Below are positions 6,430-12,180 of a stretch of DNA of 12,180 nucleotides, piece after piece. Numbering within the stretch: the first letter of the stretch is position 1; the number at the start of each line of letters is the position of its first letter. The DNA is taken from contig SKGH01000011.1 in assembly GCA_007117575.1 (NCBI GenBank), forward strand, positions 1 to 12,180, in the 5' to 3' direction. A program made the translations under genes and the position numbers. This DNA is from Candidatus Kaiserbacteria bacterium. GTDB taxonomy: Bacteria > Patescibacteriota > Minisyncoccia > Phycocordibacterales > UBA918. Below the pieces are notes generated by a model. That model was given only the letters and a program-made list of their open reading frames with translations. It had not been told where the DNA came from and did no database searches.

Positions 6430-7953
6430 TTATATCTCATACAACTTAACTAACACCCCCGGATAAGCCCACAACACTTCCCCTGACAGAATCCTGCCGT
6501 TTGCGTCATATGCAGCTGGAGGCGCCATGTTGGAAGCCTGTATTATGGGAGTACGAGACTGCCGAGAGGCTGTCATCAACTTAAGAGATTGCTGATAACG
6601 AAGTATGCGAGTAGGTCTTACAAACCATGAATGTGAAATGGGATGAGCAACAAAAGGAACCTTATGACCGCCTGACAAGACCGATACTTTGTTTGAGACA
6701 GTATACTCAGAACAAAAGGTGACCAAAGGTACATCTGTTGGTCGCCTTTGTGGGTTAATTGTGGCCTGTTTATATCGTACCCTCCTTGCCATTATGTCAG
6801 CCACCTCCCTTTGACCAAAAACAGTTAACAATGCGTGTAAACTGTAGGGAAAGGCTTCTCCCACCGGAACTAAGTACCGCTTATCCTCATAATGAACATA
6901 TGCATCTTTTTGCATATAAGTAGCAGAACGTGTATGCCAGTATTCCGCACTATCATCTCCATAACGAAAAGAATCAACGACAACGGAGCTTGTGGCAAAT
7001 TGATTTAAATAATTAAAAACTTCGTCTTCTGAGTCAAATTTTGCAAACGCATCCATACCTTCAGGAAAAATCACCGCATCTGCTCCGGCTCTCAAGGCAA
7101 TCTCCAACCCTCTCATTGCAAAAGAATGTTCTGCCGGGTGATTGTTGGCAGTATTGCCGTGAACTCCACCGGGAAAGGATGTATTTATAGTAGCTATGAC
7201 AAAACCTTTCCTTTCTATGTCTTTATAAAATGATACCGGAAACAGAGGAATTATTAATATAAAAAACAAAACTGTAACACTTAGATACTTTATTTGCTTA
7301 CTAAGTCGATGCCAAGAGTTTAGTGTGTAAATGATCACCATTGTTACTGACGCGACTAAAAAACTAAGTGTGTAAACCCCTCCCCAGTAAGCGACTAAAC
7401 CAAACAGGGTATGATTGGTAAAAATATAGCCTAGATATCCAAATGAATTATGTGCATTTAAATAAGTACCGGGTCCCAACATAAAGAAAGACAAGAGCCA
7501 AGAACCCACAAGCTCACTTCCCACCAAAACAAAAGGGAGAATAAGATAATAAAACTTATTACTTTTGAAGTAATAAGAGGCTAGGGTATATAAACCTAAA
7601 TTTATACCCAAAGAAAGCGCTAACAGGATCCAAAGTAAAGTTATACCTAAAAACTGAAGTGATGCTTTTGTTTCAAGCAACCAATCCATAGGGTAAGCTG
7701 ACCAAACGGAAACCATGACCATCAACATGTGTAAAAATCCAACTATCGCTCCCAACAACAATGCTCGCCTTGCACTACCGGCAATAAAACCCAAACGAGT
7801 TGTTAAGATCAGGCCAACCACCACCAACCACCAAAACCACGGATGCCAAAACGGTAGACCAAGACTAATACCTGAAAGCAAGACTAATAACCATTTCTTG
7901 TTTATATACGGTACTGACTTTAACCACAGTGCTTTTATATTATGTAAATTCAT
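6430..7953 (-). CDS. lnt: Apolipoprotein N-acyltransferase
   Basis: 507 residues. About seven membrane helices (roughly 20-240) are followed by an extracytoplasmic nitrilase-like domain (about 250-490). The family transfers an acyl chain from phospholipid to the N-terminal cysteine of lipoproteins, completing their maturation. The catalytic triad is intact by motif: E298 (FPEGMDAF), K358 (KRYLVPVGEAFPY) and C414 (FCSEYT), with spacing close to the E. coli triad. The conserved Glu of VPVGEAF is also present. Unusually, the protein ends at GVLVKLYEI just after the nitrilase domain, so the extra C-terminal membrane helix of E. coli Lnt appears to be missing. No lipoprotein gene or other lipoprotein-processing gene is nearby. 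Start: the first ATG, without a Shine-Dalgarno sequence or a clear adjacent -10. Confidence 0.9.
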   Translation of the reverse strand: MNLHNIKALWLKSVPYINKKWLLVLLSGISLGLPFWHPWFWWLVVVGLILTTRLGFIAGSARRALLLGAIVGFLHMLMVMVSVWSAYPMDWLLETKASLQFLGITLLWILLALSLGINLGLYTLASYYFKSNKFYYLILPFVLVGSELVGSWLLSFFMLGPGTYLNAHNSFGYLGYIFTNHTLFGLVAYWGGVYTLSFLVASVTMVIIYTLNSWHRLSKQIKYLSVTVLFFILIIPLFPVSFYKDIERKGFVIATINTSFPGGVHGNTANNHPAEHSFAMRGLEIALRAGADAVIFPEGMDAFAKFDSEDEVFNYLNQFATSSVVVDSFRYGDDSAEYWHTRSATYMQKDAYVHYEDKRYLVPVGEAFPYSLHALLTVFGQREVADIMARRVRYKQATINPQRRPTDVPLVTFCSEYTVSNKVSVLSGGHKVPFVAHPISHSWFVRPTRILRYQQSLKLMTASRQSRTPIIQASNMAPPAAYDANGRILSGEVLWAYPGVLVKLYEI

Positions 7954-8027
7954 ATCTGCAACGGTAAAACACAGTCTATCCTAACTTAATGATAGTACAC
8001 TTATCAATAGCGCAGATAAAAACTATT

Positions 8028-8137
8028 GATTTCATGACTTACGCGTTTGGCGAATTTCTTTGTTGCTTTCGTCACTCAAACCTTTCATCGTACCACCAAA
8101 CACGCCTCACCCAGCTCCAGTTTCTGTGATCATTTAT
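8028..8137 (-). repeat. Dispersed repeat, copy 3 (inverted, longest copy)
   Basis: Read on the minus strand it starts ATAAATGATCACAGAAACTG, passes through AGCTGGGT, and ends AAACGCGTAAGTCATGA, matching the ends of the copies at 1-59 and 8185-8256. The middle differs and is longer. It contains CGTGTTTGG, which can pair with CCAAACGCG (nine pairs, one G-U), and GAGTGACGAAAGCAAC. No frame stays open through the repeat. Together with copy 2 it occupies most of the 400-base gap between lnt and rpsT, where I find no gene. Confidence 0.6.
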
Positions 8138-8156
8138 ATTCTTTCGTGACTGACTA

Positions 8157-8194
8157 AAACATTTTTTGGTTTATTACGTTAGTAATAAATGTTT
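8157..8194. repeat. Interrupted inverted repeat between repeat copies 3 and 2
   Basis: TTTATTAC (8170-8177) pairs perfectly with GTAATAAA (8182-8189) around GTTA. The stem continues as AAACA (8157-8161) with TGTTT (8190-8194) after an eight-base bulge. It overlaps the start of repeat copy 2. It may act as a weak terminator or as part of the repeat; there is no clean T run after the stem. Confidence 0.4.
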
Positions 8195-8256
8195 ACCGGA
8201 ACTATAGCTGGGTCAGTGCCTTGAACTTCATCATAAAACTCATAAGTCATGATATT
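8185..8256 (+). repeat. Dispersed repeat, copy 2
   Basis: It begins ATAAATG like copy 3, then aligns with copy 1 from GGAACT through GCTGGGTCAG, TTGAACTTCATCA and TAAGTCATGA. Most differences from copy 1 are G or C replaced by A or T, and there is a one-base indel, so this looks like a decayed copy. It lies in the same orientation as copy 1, about 8.2 kb away. Confidence 0.6.
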
Positions 8257-8356
8257 GTGGCGTTTAGCCCCTAAAACTTCTCCTACCGGAATTTTTAAAT
8301 AAAAAATTAACCACCATTAATGCTTGGCGTTGAATAATCTTTCAACGGTCAGAAAT

Positions 8357-8623
8357 TTATGAAACTGTTTCTCTTAAGAGTTTCATCAGTTTTGACTTCT
8401 TACGAGAAGCTGTGTTTGGCTTTATTACCCCCCTCTTTGCTGCTTTGTCAATTATTTTATAGGTTTCAGGAACCAAAGACATAGCCTCATCTTTTTTTCC
8501 GGATTGTATAAGGGTTTTAATTTTTTTTAATGCCGCACGCATGGCAACCTTACGTCGCTGATTATAAACGTTTTTGCGTAGTGACGCGCGGTGGGCTTTT
8601 TTTGCTCCTATAGTTATTGCCAT
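8357..8623 (-). CDS. rpsT: 30S ribosomal protein bS20
   Basis: 88 residues, very basic and helical, matching the usual size of S20, which binds 16S rRNA early in small-subunit assembly. Landmarks are the AKKAHRASLRKNVYNQRRK start (residues 7-25), the central helix RAALKKIKTLI (29-39) and the hallmark tail IDKAAKRGVIKPNTASRKKSKLMK (from about residue 58). TATAAT on the minus strand (8632-8637) ends eight bases before the ATG, so transcription starts at or just before the start codon. That leaves little room for the leader-based autoregulation known for E. coli rpsT. It is divergent from ruvA across 197 bases. A hairpin CGTTGAA/TTCAACG (8328-8347) follows the gene but has no T run. Confidence 0.95.
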   Translation of the reverse strand: MAITIGAKKAHRASLRKNVYNQRRKVAMRAALKKIKTLIQSGKKDEAMSLVPETYKIIDKAAKRGVIKPNTASRKKSKLMKLLRETVS

Positions 8624-8631
8624 AAAAAATA

Positions 8632-8637
8632 ATTATA
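8632..8637 (-). promoter_or_regulatory. rpsT -10 box
   Basis: A perfect TATAAT on the minus strand lies eight bases before the rpsT ATG. No clear -35 sits at the standard distance. Confidence 0.5.
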
Positions 8638-8653
8638 TATTTTTCCAAGTAAA

Positions 8654-8668
8654 ATCATTTACAATGAT
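8654..8668. promoter_or_regulatory. Palindrome upstream of rpsT
   Basis: ATCATT-TAC-AATGAT is a perfect six-base inverted repeat covering the expected -35 area of rpsT. It could be a protein site; chance is a real alternative in such AT-rich sequence. Confidence 0.25.
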
Positions 8669-8808
8669 GTACTATACAGAGAATTAATAAAAAAGCAAAT
8701 ATTTATGCCCCTTTTTATTTAAGTAAGAGTAGGCAATATATAAGCGTTTACCGATTGATGAGTTTTTATGCTAAAGTCAATGTGAAATTAAACCCAAATA
8801 TAAAAATT

Positions 8809-8814
8809 TAAAAT
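8809..8814 (+). promoter_or_regulatory. ruvA -10 box, predicted leaderless
   Basis: TAAAAT ends six bases before the ruvA ATG, the same spacing seen at valS, the first Nudix gene, the methyltransferase and DoxX. No Shine-Dalgarno sequence or clear -35 is present. Confidence 0.45.
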
Positions 8815-8820
8815 CTCAAC

Positions 8821-9417
8821 ATGATACGCCACATTTCAGGAACAATAATAAATATCGAAGAGAATGATCTGGTCATTAAAACATCACAGGGAATAGGTTA
8901 TTGCGTCCATGTGAACAATCAAGTGGATTTTTCTATAGATCAGCAAATTAGTATGTGGACCCATTTAGTGGTTAGAGAGAATTCTCTAGATCTGTATGGA
9001 TTTCTTGACTATGAAGATCTAAATATGTTTGAGATACTTCTTACCATCCCAAAAGTTGGACCGAAATCAGCGTCTCAAATACTTTCCCGCGCTGACACTT
9101 CTCTGCTTAGAAATACCGTTATGGAAAAAGACTCTGCTAAATTATCAAAATTATCTGGAATAGGTAAAAAAACTGCTGAAAAAATTATAGCTGGTCTATC
9201 TGAGCATTATGAAAAAAACGCTTCAAGCTGGCAAAAAAAACAATCAACAGACAACAATACCGGCACCTCAGAACTCCAAAACGACACTATAGAAACATTA
9301 GTGGCTCTGGGCTACCCTTTTTCCGAAGCGAGAAATGTGGTGCGTGAACTGCCGAACGACATAAAAAGTGTAAATGAAGCAGTAAAGACAGCTCTCAAAC
9401 AAATGGGAAATAAATAA
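8821..9417 (+). CDS. ruvA: Holliday junction branch migration protein RuvA
   Basis: 198 residues, the normal RuvA length. RuvA binds four-way DNA junctions as a tetramer and loads the RuvB motor. Residues 1-63 form the OB-fold (MIRHISGTIINIEENDLVI start). Two helix-hairpin-helix motifs follow: IPKVGPKSASQIL at about 76-88 and LSGIGKKTAEKII at about 111-123. A variable linker rich in Lys, Gln and Thr (about 135-155) leads to the C-terminal three-helix domain (ETLVALGYPFSEARNVV), which contacts RuvB. The first hairpin begins PKVGPK rather than the common NGVGPK. Neither ruvB nor ruvC is in the window. The next gene follows 62 bases later on the same strand but appears to have its own promoter. 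Confidence 0.95.
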   Translation: MIRHISGTIINIEENDLVIKTSQGIGYCVHVNNQVDFSIDQQISMWTHLVVRENSLDLYGFLDYEDLNMFEILLTIPKVGPKSASQILSRADTSLLRNTVMEKDSAKLSKLSGIGKKTAEKIIAGLSEHYEKNASSWQKKQSTDNNTGTSELQNDTIETLVALGYPFSEARNVVRELPNDIKSVNEAVKTALKQMGNK

Positions 9418-9465
9418 GTATTACCGCAACGCAAAAATATATTTTATAAATAAATTAGTGTGAGT

Positions 9466-9471
9466 TATACT
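9466..9471 (+). promoter_or_regulatory. Mur ligase -10 box
   Basis: TATACT ends eight bases before the ATG at 9480, so transcription should begin within one or two bases of the start codon. No -35 match is obvious. Confidence 0.4.
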
Positions 9472-9479
9472 TATCAGAT

Positions 9480-10769
9480 ATGGATACGGTCTTATATTGG
9501 ATCAAACGACTCCTACCAAATAACTTGATTGATTTTTTAAGACCAACTTATCATCGTTGTTTAGCTGTTATAGGTAGCCGTTTATATGGCAACCCATCAA
9601 AAGAGATATTTGTCATTGCCGTAACCGGAACCAAAGGAAAATCAACAGTAACCGAACTAGTGAGAAATATACTTGCTGAGGACAACAAAAAAGTTGCTTC
9701 ACTTTCTACCATACAATTCCGCATCGGTGAAAAAACCAAACCAAACTTATTAAAAATGACAACCCCCGGACGTTTTTTCATACAACGTTTTTTAAGAGAA
9801 GCTGTTTCAGAAGGTTGTACTCATGCTGTTTTAGAACTGACCTCAGAAGCTGCAAAACAATACAGGCATAATTTTCTTGAACTGGACGCGCTTATATTTA
9901 CCAATCTTAGCCCCGAACACATTGAATCCCATGGTTCTTTTGAAAACTACAAAAATGCCAAACTATCCATTGCTAAACAATTGGAGAACTCTTGCAAGCA
10001 ACCGAGATATATGGTTGCCAACACAGATAACGAACACGGCAATGATTTTCTATCTATAAAAGTCGAGGAATTACTACCTTATAAACTTTCAGATTTAACC
10101 CTCTATACTTTACATAAAGACAGTATTAGCTTAGTACTGCCTCTGGGTAATAAAGAAACCACTATTCGAGTACCTTTAATAGGGTTGTTCAACGTCTATA
10201 ATTCTTTAGCGGCCATCACTTTAACAAGAGCAATGGGGGTACCAATAGAGACCATAGAAAAAGCCCTTCGAGAAATGCCTACAATCAGAGGCAGGGTTGA
10301 AATAATAAAAAGCGACGAAAAAAAGGGTAAAAAAATAACAGCGGTCGTCGATTACGCCCACACACCAGACTCCTTAGAGAAGCTTTACCAAGCTTTTCCT
10401 TGCGTTTATAAAATAGGTGTACTGGGTAACGCTGGTGGCGGTAGAGATACCTGGAAACGTCCTGAAATGGGTGAAATAGCCGACAGATACTGCGATGAAA
10501 TAATTTTAACTAACGAAGATCCCTATGATGAAGACCCTCGCTCCATAGTTGAAGCTATGGCTAAAGGAGTGAAGAATAAAACAAAGCTGGAAATAATAAT
10601 GGATAGACGTTTGGCCATAAATACTGCTCTTAAAAGGTGTCGCAAAGATGGGTATGTGATAATTTCAGGTAAAGGAACCGACCCTTTCATTATGGGTGCA
10701 AATAACCACAAAGAGCCTTGGGATGACGCAAAAGTTGTTAGAGAAGAAATGAAGGTTTTAGATATCTAG
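9480..10769 (+). CDS. MurE-like Mur ligase with very short N-terminal domain
   Basis: 429 residues. Mur ligases add amino acids to the peptidoglycan stem using ATP. The P-loop TGTKGKST is at 49-56, TNLSPEHIESHG at 141-152 and the Lys expected to be carbamylated at K161. DYAHTPD at 291-297 and GNAGGGRDTWKRPEMG at 316-331 place it nearest MurE. Two features depart from MurE. First, only about 45 residues precede the ATP domain, so the UDP-MurNAc-binding domain is essentially absent and is replaced by a hydrophobic-basic segment (LYWIKRLLPNNLIDFLRP). Second, the DNPR motif that selects meso-diaminopimelate reads EDPY (346-349), and the usual GKGHE reads GKGTD. The substrate and added residue therefore cannot be stated. 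No in-frame upstream extension is credible because of the -10 box placement. Confidence 0.85.
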   Translation: MDTVLYWIKRLLPNNLIDFLRPTYHRCLAVIGSRLYGNPSKEIFVIAVTGTKGKSTVTELVRNILAEDNKKVASLSTIQFRIGEKTKPNLLKMTTPGRFFIQRFLREAVSEGCTHAVLELTSEAAKQYRHNFLELDALIFTNLSPEHIESHGSFENYKNAKLSIAKQLENSCKQPRYMVANTDNEHGNDFLSIKVEELLPYKLSDLTLYTLHKDSISLVLPLGNKETTIRVPLIGLFNVYNSLAAITLTRAMGVPIETIEKALREMPTIRGRVEIIKSDEKKGKKITAVVDYAHTPDSLEKLYQAFPCVYKIGVLGNAGGGRDTWKRPEMGEIADRYCDEIILTNEDPYDEDPRSIVEAMAKGVKNKTKLEIIMDRRLAINTALKRCRKDGYVIISGKGTDPFIMGANNHKEPWDDAKVVREEMKVLDI

Positions 10770-10861
10770 AACTAAATTACTTCTAACAATATGATCTTTT
10801 TTTCTAACAACGTTTTTTAAGACCGGAATAAATACTTAAAAACTTACCCTGAAGACTTCGA

Positions 10862-11329
10862 TTAACATCGAAACAAGATTATGCCCACGGTAACAGATAC
10901 ATTTAAAGATTCTTTTTGTCCAAGCATAGGTATTTCAATAACCTCATCAACCATATTCAATATATTTTTTGAAACTCCTTCAATTTCGTTACCAAATACA
11001 TAAACTGCCTTCTGGGGTATATTAGCCGAACAAAAAGGTATGGAGTCATTAGTTTGCTCGATGGCAATTATTTTATATTGCGACAATTTATATTTACGCA
11101 AACATGTCAAAACTTCCTGCTCTTTTTCCAATAACTGCCAAGGTAAAATTGTTTCTGCTCCCAGAGCTGTTTTGGCTACATCATTTCTAACTCTACCAAA
11201 GCGATCTTTTGGTGTCGGCGTATAACCACCAAGATATATTTTTTCTACTCCCGCGCCTTCACAAGTTCTAAAAACAGAACCCACATTTTGAGCACTTCTC
11301 ACATTGTCCAACATTACTATTTTCGACAT
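10862..11329 (-). CDS. SpoU/TrmH-family RNA 2'-O-methyltransferase
   Basis: A 155-residue SPOUT methyltransferase that would methylate a ribose in tRNA or rRNA with S-adenosylmethionine. All three SpoU motifs are visible: NVRSAQNVGSVFRT at 9-22 (N15 and R21 being the family residues), VFGNEIEG at 111-118, and IPMLGQKESLNVSVTVGI at 133-150, which forms the knot. It lacks the extra N-terminal domain of longer TrmH/RlmB proteins and stops almost directly after motif 3. The target RNA is unknown. A longer reading with a TTG start at 11344 is possible, but I choose the ATG at 11329. There TATCAT ends exactly six bases upstream, and the residues gained by the longer form lie inside that promoter. 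It is divergent from the DoxX gene. Confidence 0.88.
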   Translation of the reverse strand: MSKIVMLDNVRSAQNVGSVFRTCEGAGVEKIYLGGYTPTPKDRFGRVRNDVAKTALGAETILPWQLLEKEQEVLTCLRKYKLSQYKIIAIEQTNDSIPFCSANIPQKAVYVFGNEIEGVSKNILNMVDEVIEIPMLGQKESLNVSVTVGIILFRC

Positions 11330-11335
11330 CCCCAC

Positions 11336-11363
11336 ATGATACAAGTCTCTTACGTATTGTCAC
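11336..11363 (-). promoter_or_regulatory. Promoter of the RNA methyltransferase gene
   Basis: On the minus strand GTGACA (11358-11363) and TATCAT (11336-11341) are 16 bases apart, and the -10 ends six bases before the ATG at 11329. This is the best-formed promoter in the window and decides the start codon. It abuts the DoxX promoter. Confidence 0.6.
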
Positions 11364-11364
11364 G

Positions 11365-11373
11365 TGTTAAAAT
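11365..11373 (+). promoter_or_regulatory. Extended -10 promoter of the DoxX gene
   Basis: TG-T-TAAAAT forms an extended -10. It ends three bases before the first ATG (11377) and six before the second (11380), which fits a leaderless start at the second. Confidence 0.45.
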
Positions 11374-11379
11374 CAGATG

Positions 11380-11775
11380 ATGTATACTTTACTTAATGTT
11401 TTTCCTATCCAATTCCTGTCTTTATTTGCCTATTTTATACTTCGCGTTGTAGCTGCTTTTTTATTATTATATCTAGGAAGGCAACATTTCTTAAATAGAA
11501 ATGAATTTACCAACCCACAATTCTATATTTCAAAAAAAATAGTGGTCTTATTAGCCTCAATAGAAATTATCTTAGGTGGTATGTTACTTGTAGGTGCATA
11601 TACTCAAATTGTTGTATTAGGTGTCATGACATTATGTTTGTTTATCTTATTTAACTATAATAGACTTTTGCCTTTAAAATTACCCTCAAGAATGTTTTAT
11701 GTACTTTTAATCAGTGTGTCTATGTCTTTATTTATTACTGGCGCCGGTGTATTTGCGGTTGATTTGCCGATATAA
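11380..11775 (+). CDS. DoxX-family membrane protein
   Basis: 131 residues with four hydrophobic helices at about 10-33, 53-73, 75-93 and 103-122. It ends with the DoxX-type signature TGAGVFAVDLPI (120-131). DoxX proteins are small integral membrane proteins; some are linked to thiosulfate:quinone oxidation or redox stress, but most have no proven role and none can be assigned here. The glycine-rich segment IEIILGGMLLVGAYT (61-75) is also typical. Two ATGs lie in tandem at 11377 and 11380. I prefer the second because the -10 then sits six bases away, as at other genes in this window; the first adds only one Met. It is divergent from the methyltransferase and stands alone. Confidence 0.8.
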   Translation: MYTLLNVFPIQFLSLFAYFILRVVAAFLLLYLGRQHFLNRNEFTNPQFYISKKIVVLLASIEIILGGMLLVGAYTQIVVLGVMTLCLFILFNYNRLLPLKLPSRMFYVLLISVSMSLFITGAGVFAVDLPI

Positions 11776-11795
11776 AGTGTTATGATTCAGTTTCG

Positions 11796-11812
11796 AGCAT
11801 GTCGAACATGCT
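11796..11812 (+). terminator. Possible terminator after DoxX
   Basis: AGCATG (11796-11801) pairs with CATGCT (11807-11812) around TCGAA, followed after four bases by TTTT. The stem is short, so this is a weak call. Confidence 0.35.
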
Positions 11813-11836
11813 GACGTTTTAAATATATAAATACAT

Positions 11837-11909
11837 CCGCCCATAGCTCAGTTGGTAGAGCAGCAGCCTTTTAAGCTGAGGGTCCCAGGTTCGAGCCCTG
11901 GTGGGCGGA
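11837..11909 (+). tRNA. tRNA-Lys, anticodon TTT
   Basis: The acceptor stem is CCGCCCA/TGGGCGG (11837-11843 with 11902-11908), with discriminator A at 11909. The D stem is GCTC/GAGC, the anticodon loop is CTTTTAA with TTT at 11870-11872, and the T stem is CCAGG/CCTGG around TTCGAGC. The lysine anticodon and A discriminator agree. The outermost anticodon-stem pair is a G-A mismatch (11863 with 11879). CCA is not encoded as such; the next bases are CAC. Its last 20 bases are part of a 22-base direct repeat that recurs 162 bases downstream. Confidence 0.95.
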
Positions 11910-11911
11910 CA
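11890..11911 (+). repeat. tRNA-Lys 3'-end direct repeat, copy A (att-like)
   Basis: Twenty-two bases, from the T loop through the discriminator plus two more, recur exactly at 12052-12073. Duplication of a tRNA 3' end is the classic trace of site-specific integration by a tyrosine recombinase. Confidence 0.75.
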
Positions 11912-12051
11912 CGAACGGAGTGAGTGGTCGCCCACCACCGCAACTGTTTTACGGAACGCTAGTGGAGTAAAACAGGAGGACGGGCGAGAAAAGGTTGCCT
12001 GCTATTTTGAGCTTGCGAAAAATAGCGACAACCTGTACTGAAACTGTAAGT
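11912..12051. other. Chain of hairpins between the two tRNA-end repeats
   Basis: No gene is present, but the sequence folds almost end to end. CGCCCACC (11929-11936) pairs back with GGTGGGCG of the tRNA 3' end (11900-11907). CTGTTTTAC (11944-11952) pairs with GTAAAACAG (11967-11975). GGTTG..GCTATTTT (11993-12008) pairs with AAAATAGC..CAACC (12019-12033). GAAAC (12040-12044) pairs with GTTTC (12050-12054). It is visibly richer in G and C than the neighbouring genes. It could be a structured RNA, a remnant of a mobile element, or protein-binding cruciform DNA. Confidence 0.55.
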
Positions 12052-12073
12052 TTCGAGCCCTGGTGGGCGGACA
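12052..12073 (+). repeat. tRNA-Lys 3'-end direct repeat, copy B
   Basis: An exact copy of 11890-11911, without the rest of a tRNA in front of it. Its right end is also the left arm of the three-way junction element that follows. Confidence 0.75.
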
Positions 12074-12151
12074 AGTGCATAAAGCCCTAGTTTTTTATTA
12101 AAACTGGGGTTTTATAGCACGCCAACTGCTTGGCGTGCGTGCACTTGTCCG
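12068..12151. repeat. Three-way-junction inverted repeat element
   Basis: The outer stem pairs 12068-12079 with 12140-12151 (CGGACAAGTGCA with its complement, 12 pairs). Inside are two complete hairpins. 12079-12094 pairs with 12100-12115 (16 pairs, including two G-T). GCACGCCAA (12117-12125) pairs with TTGGCGTGC (12130-12138) around CTGC. Nearly every base is paired, with only small loops. The two wobble pairs in the long hairpin suggest folding as RNA or single-stranded DNA. No protein gene fits here. Confidence 0.65.
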
Positions 12152-12180
12152 AGCCGGAGACATGTTTTGCCGACCGCAAG

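Noticed and set aside
3933..6430. tRNA-Arg as an integration site for the accessory cluster
   Set aside because: I found no second copy of the tRNA-Arg 3' end downstream and no integrase.
7715..7984. Plus-strand ORF over the lnt start
   Set aside because: Antisense to the membrane helices of lnt, with no independent support.
1..8256. Diversity-generating retroelement TR/VR pair, suggested by the NWGW/NYSW/NWSW frame of the repeats
   Set aside because: Differences are not limited to adenine positions, the frames break, and no reverse transcriptase gene is present.
1..12180. CRISPR array, insertion sequence or rRNA
   Set aside because: No regularly spaced repeats, transposase or rRNA-like sequence seen on either strand.

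Overview
The window looks like a piece of a small, AT-rich bacterial chromosome, most likely a Candidate Phyla Radiation (Patescibacteria, Parcubacteria-like) genome. The grounds are family resemblance and gene style: a short valyl-tRNA synthetase with no C-terminal coiled coil, a Mur ligase with almost no N-terminal UDP-binding domain, and a two-helix membrane protein of a type I associate with these genomes. Shine-Dalgarno sequences are almost absent. I could run no search, so the lineage is an inference.

Layout: 1-342 holds the end of a dispersed repeat, a possible small RNA and a very strong terminator. Then come an AlkC-type DNA alkylation repair protein (+), valS (-), and a conserved membrane protein (+) divergent from valS across a repeat-rich control region. 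tRNA-Arg(GCG) follows, with two small hairpins behind it. From 4239 to 6316 lies an accessory-looking group: an uncharacterised acidic protein, a nucleoside deoxyribosyltransferase-like protein and two Nudix hydrolases that overlap tail to tail. Next are lnt (apolipoprotein N-acyltransferase, -), a 400-base gap with two further copies of the dispersed repeat, and rpsT (-). Divergent from rpsT are ruvA and the Mur ligase (+). A SpoU-family RNA methyltransferase (-) and a DoxX-family membrane protein (+) share a compact divergent promoter. tRNA-Lys(UUU) comes last.

The conserved genes serve translation (valS, rpsT, two tRNAs, the methyltransferase), recombination and repair (ruvA, AlkC), and the cell envelope (lnt, Mur ligase). 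The deoxyribosyltransferase-like and Nudix genes point to nucleotide-pool salvage or clean-up.

Two things deserve most attention. First, at least seven genes have a -10-like hexamer only 6-8 bases before the start codon and no Shine-Dalgarno sequence, which predicts widespread leaderless transcription and decides two start sites. Second, 11890-12155 is a densely folded stretch bounded by a 22-base duplication of the tRNA-Lys 3' end. It holds serial hairpins and a nearly perfect three-way junction, and no recognised feature explains it.
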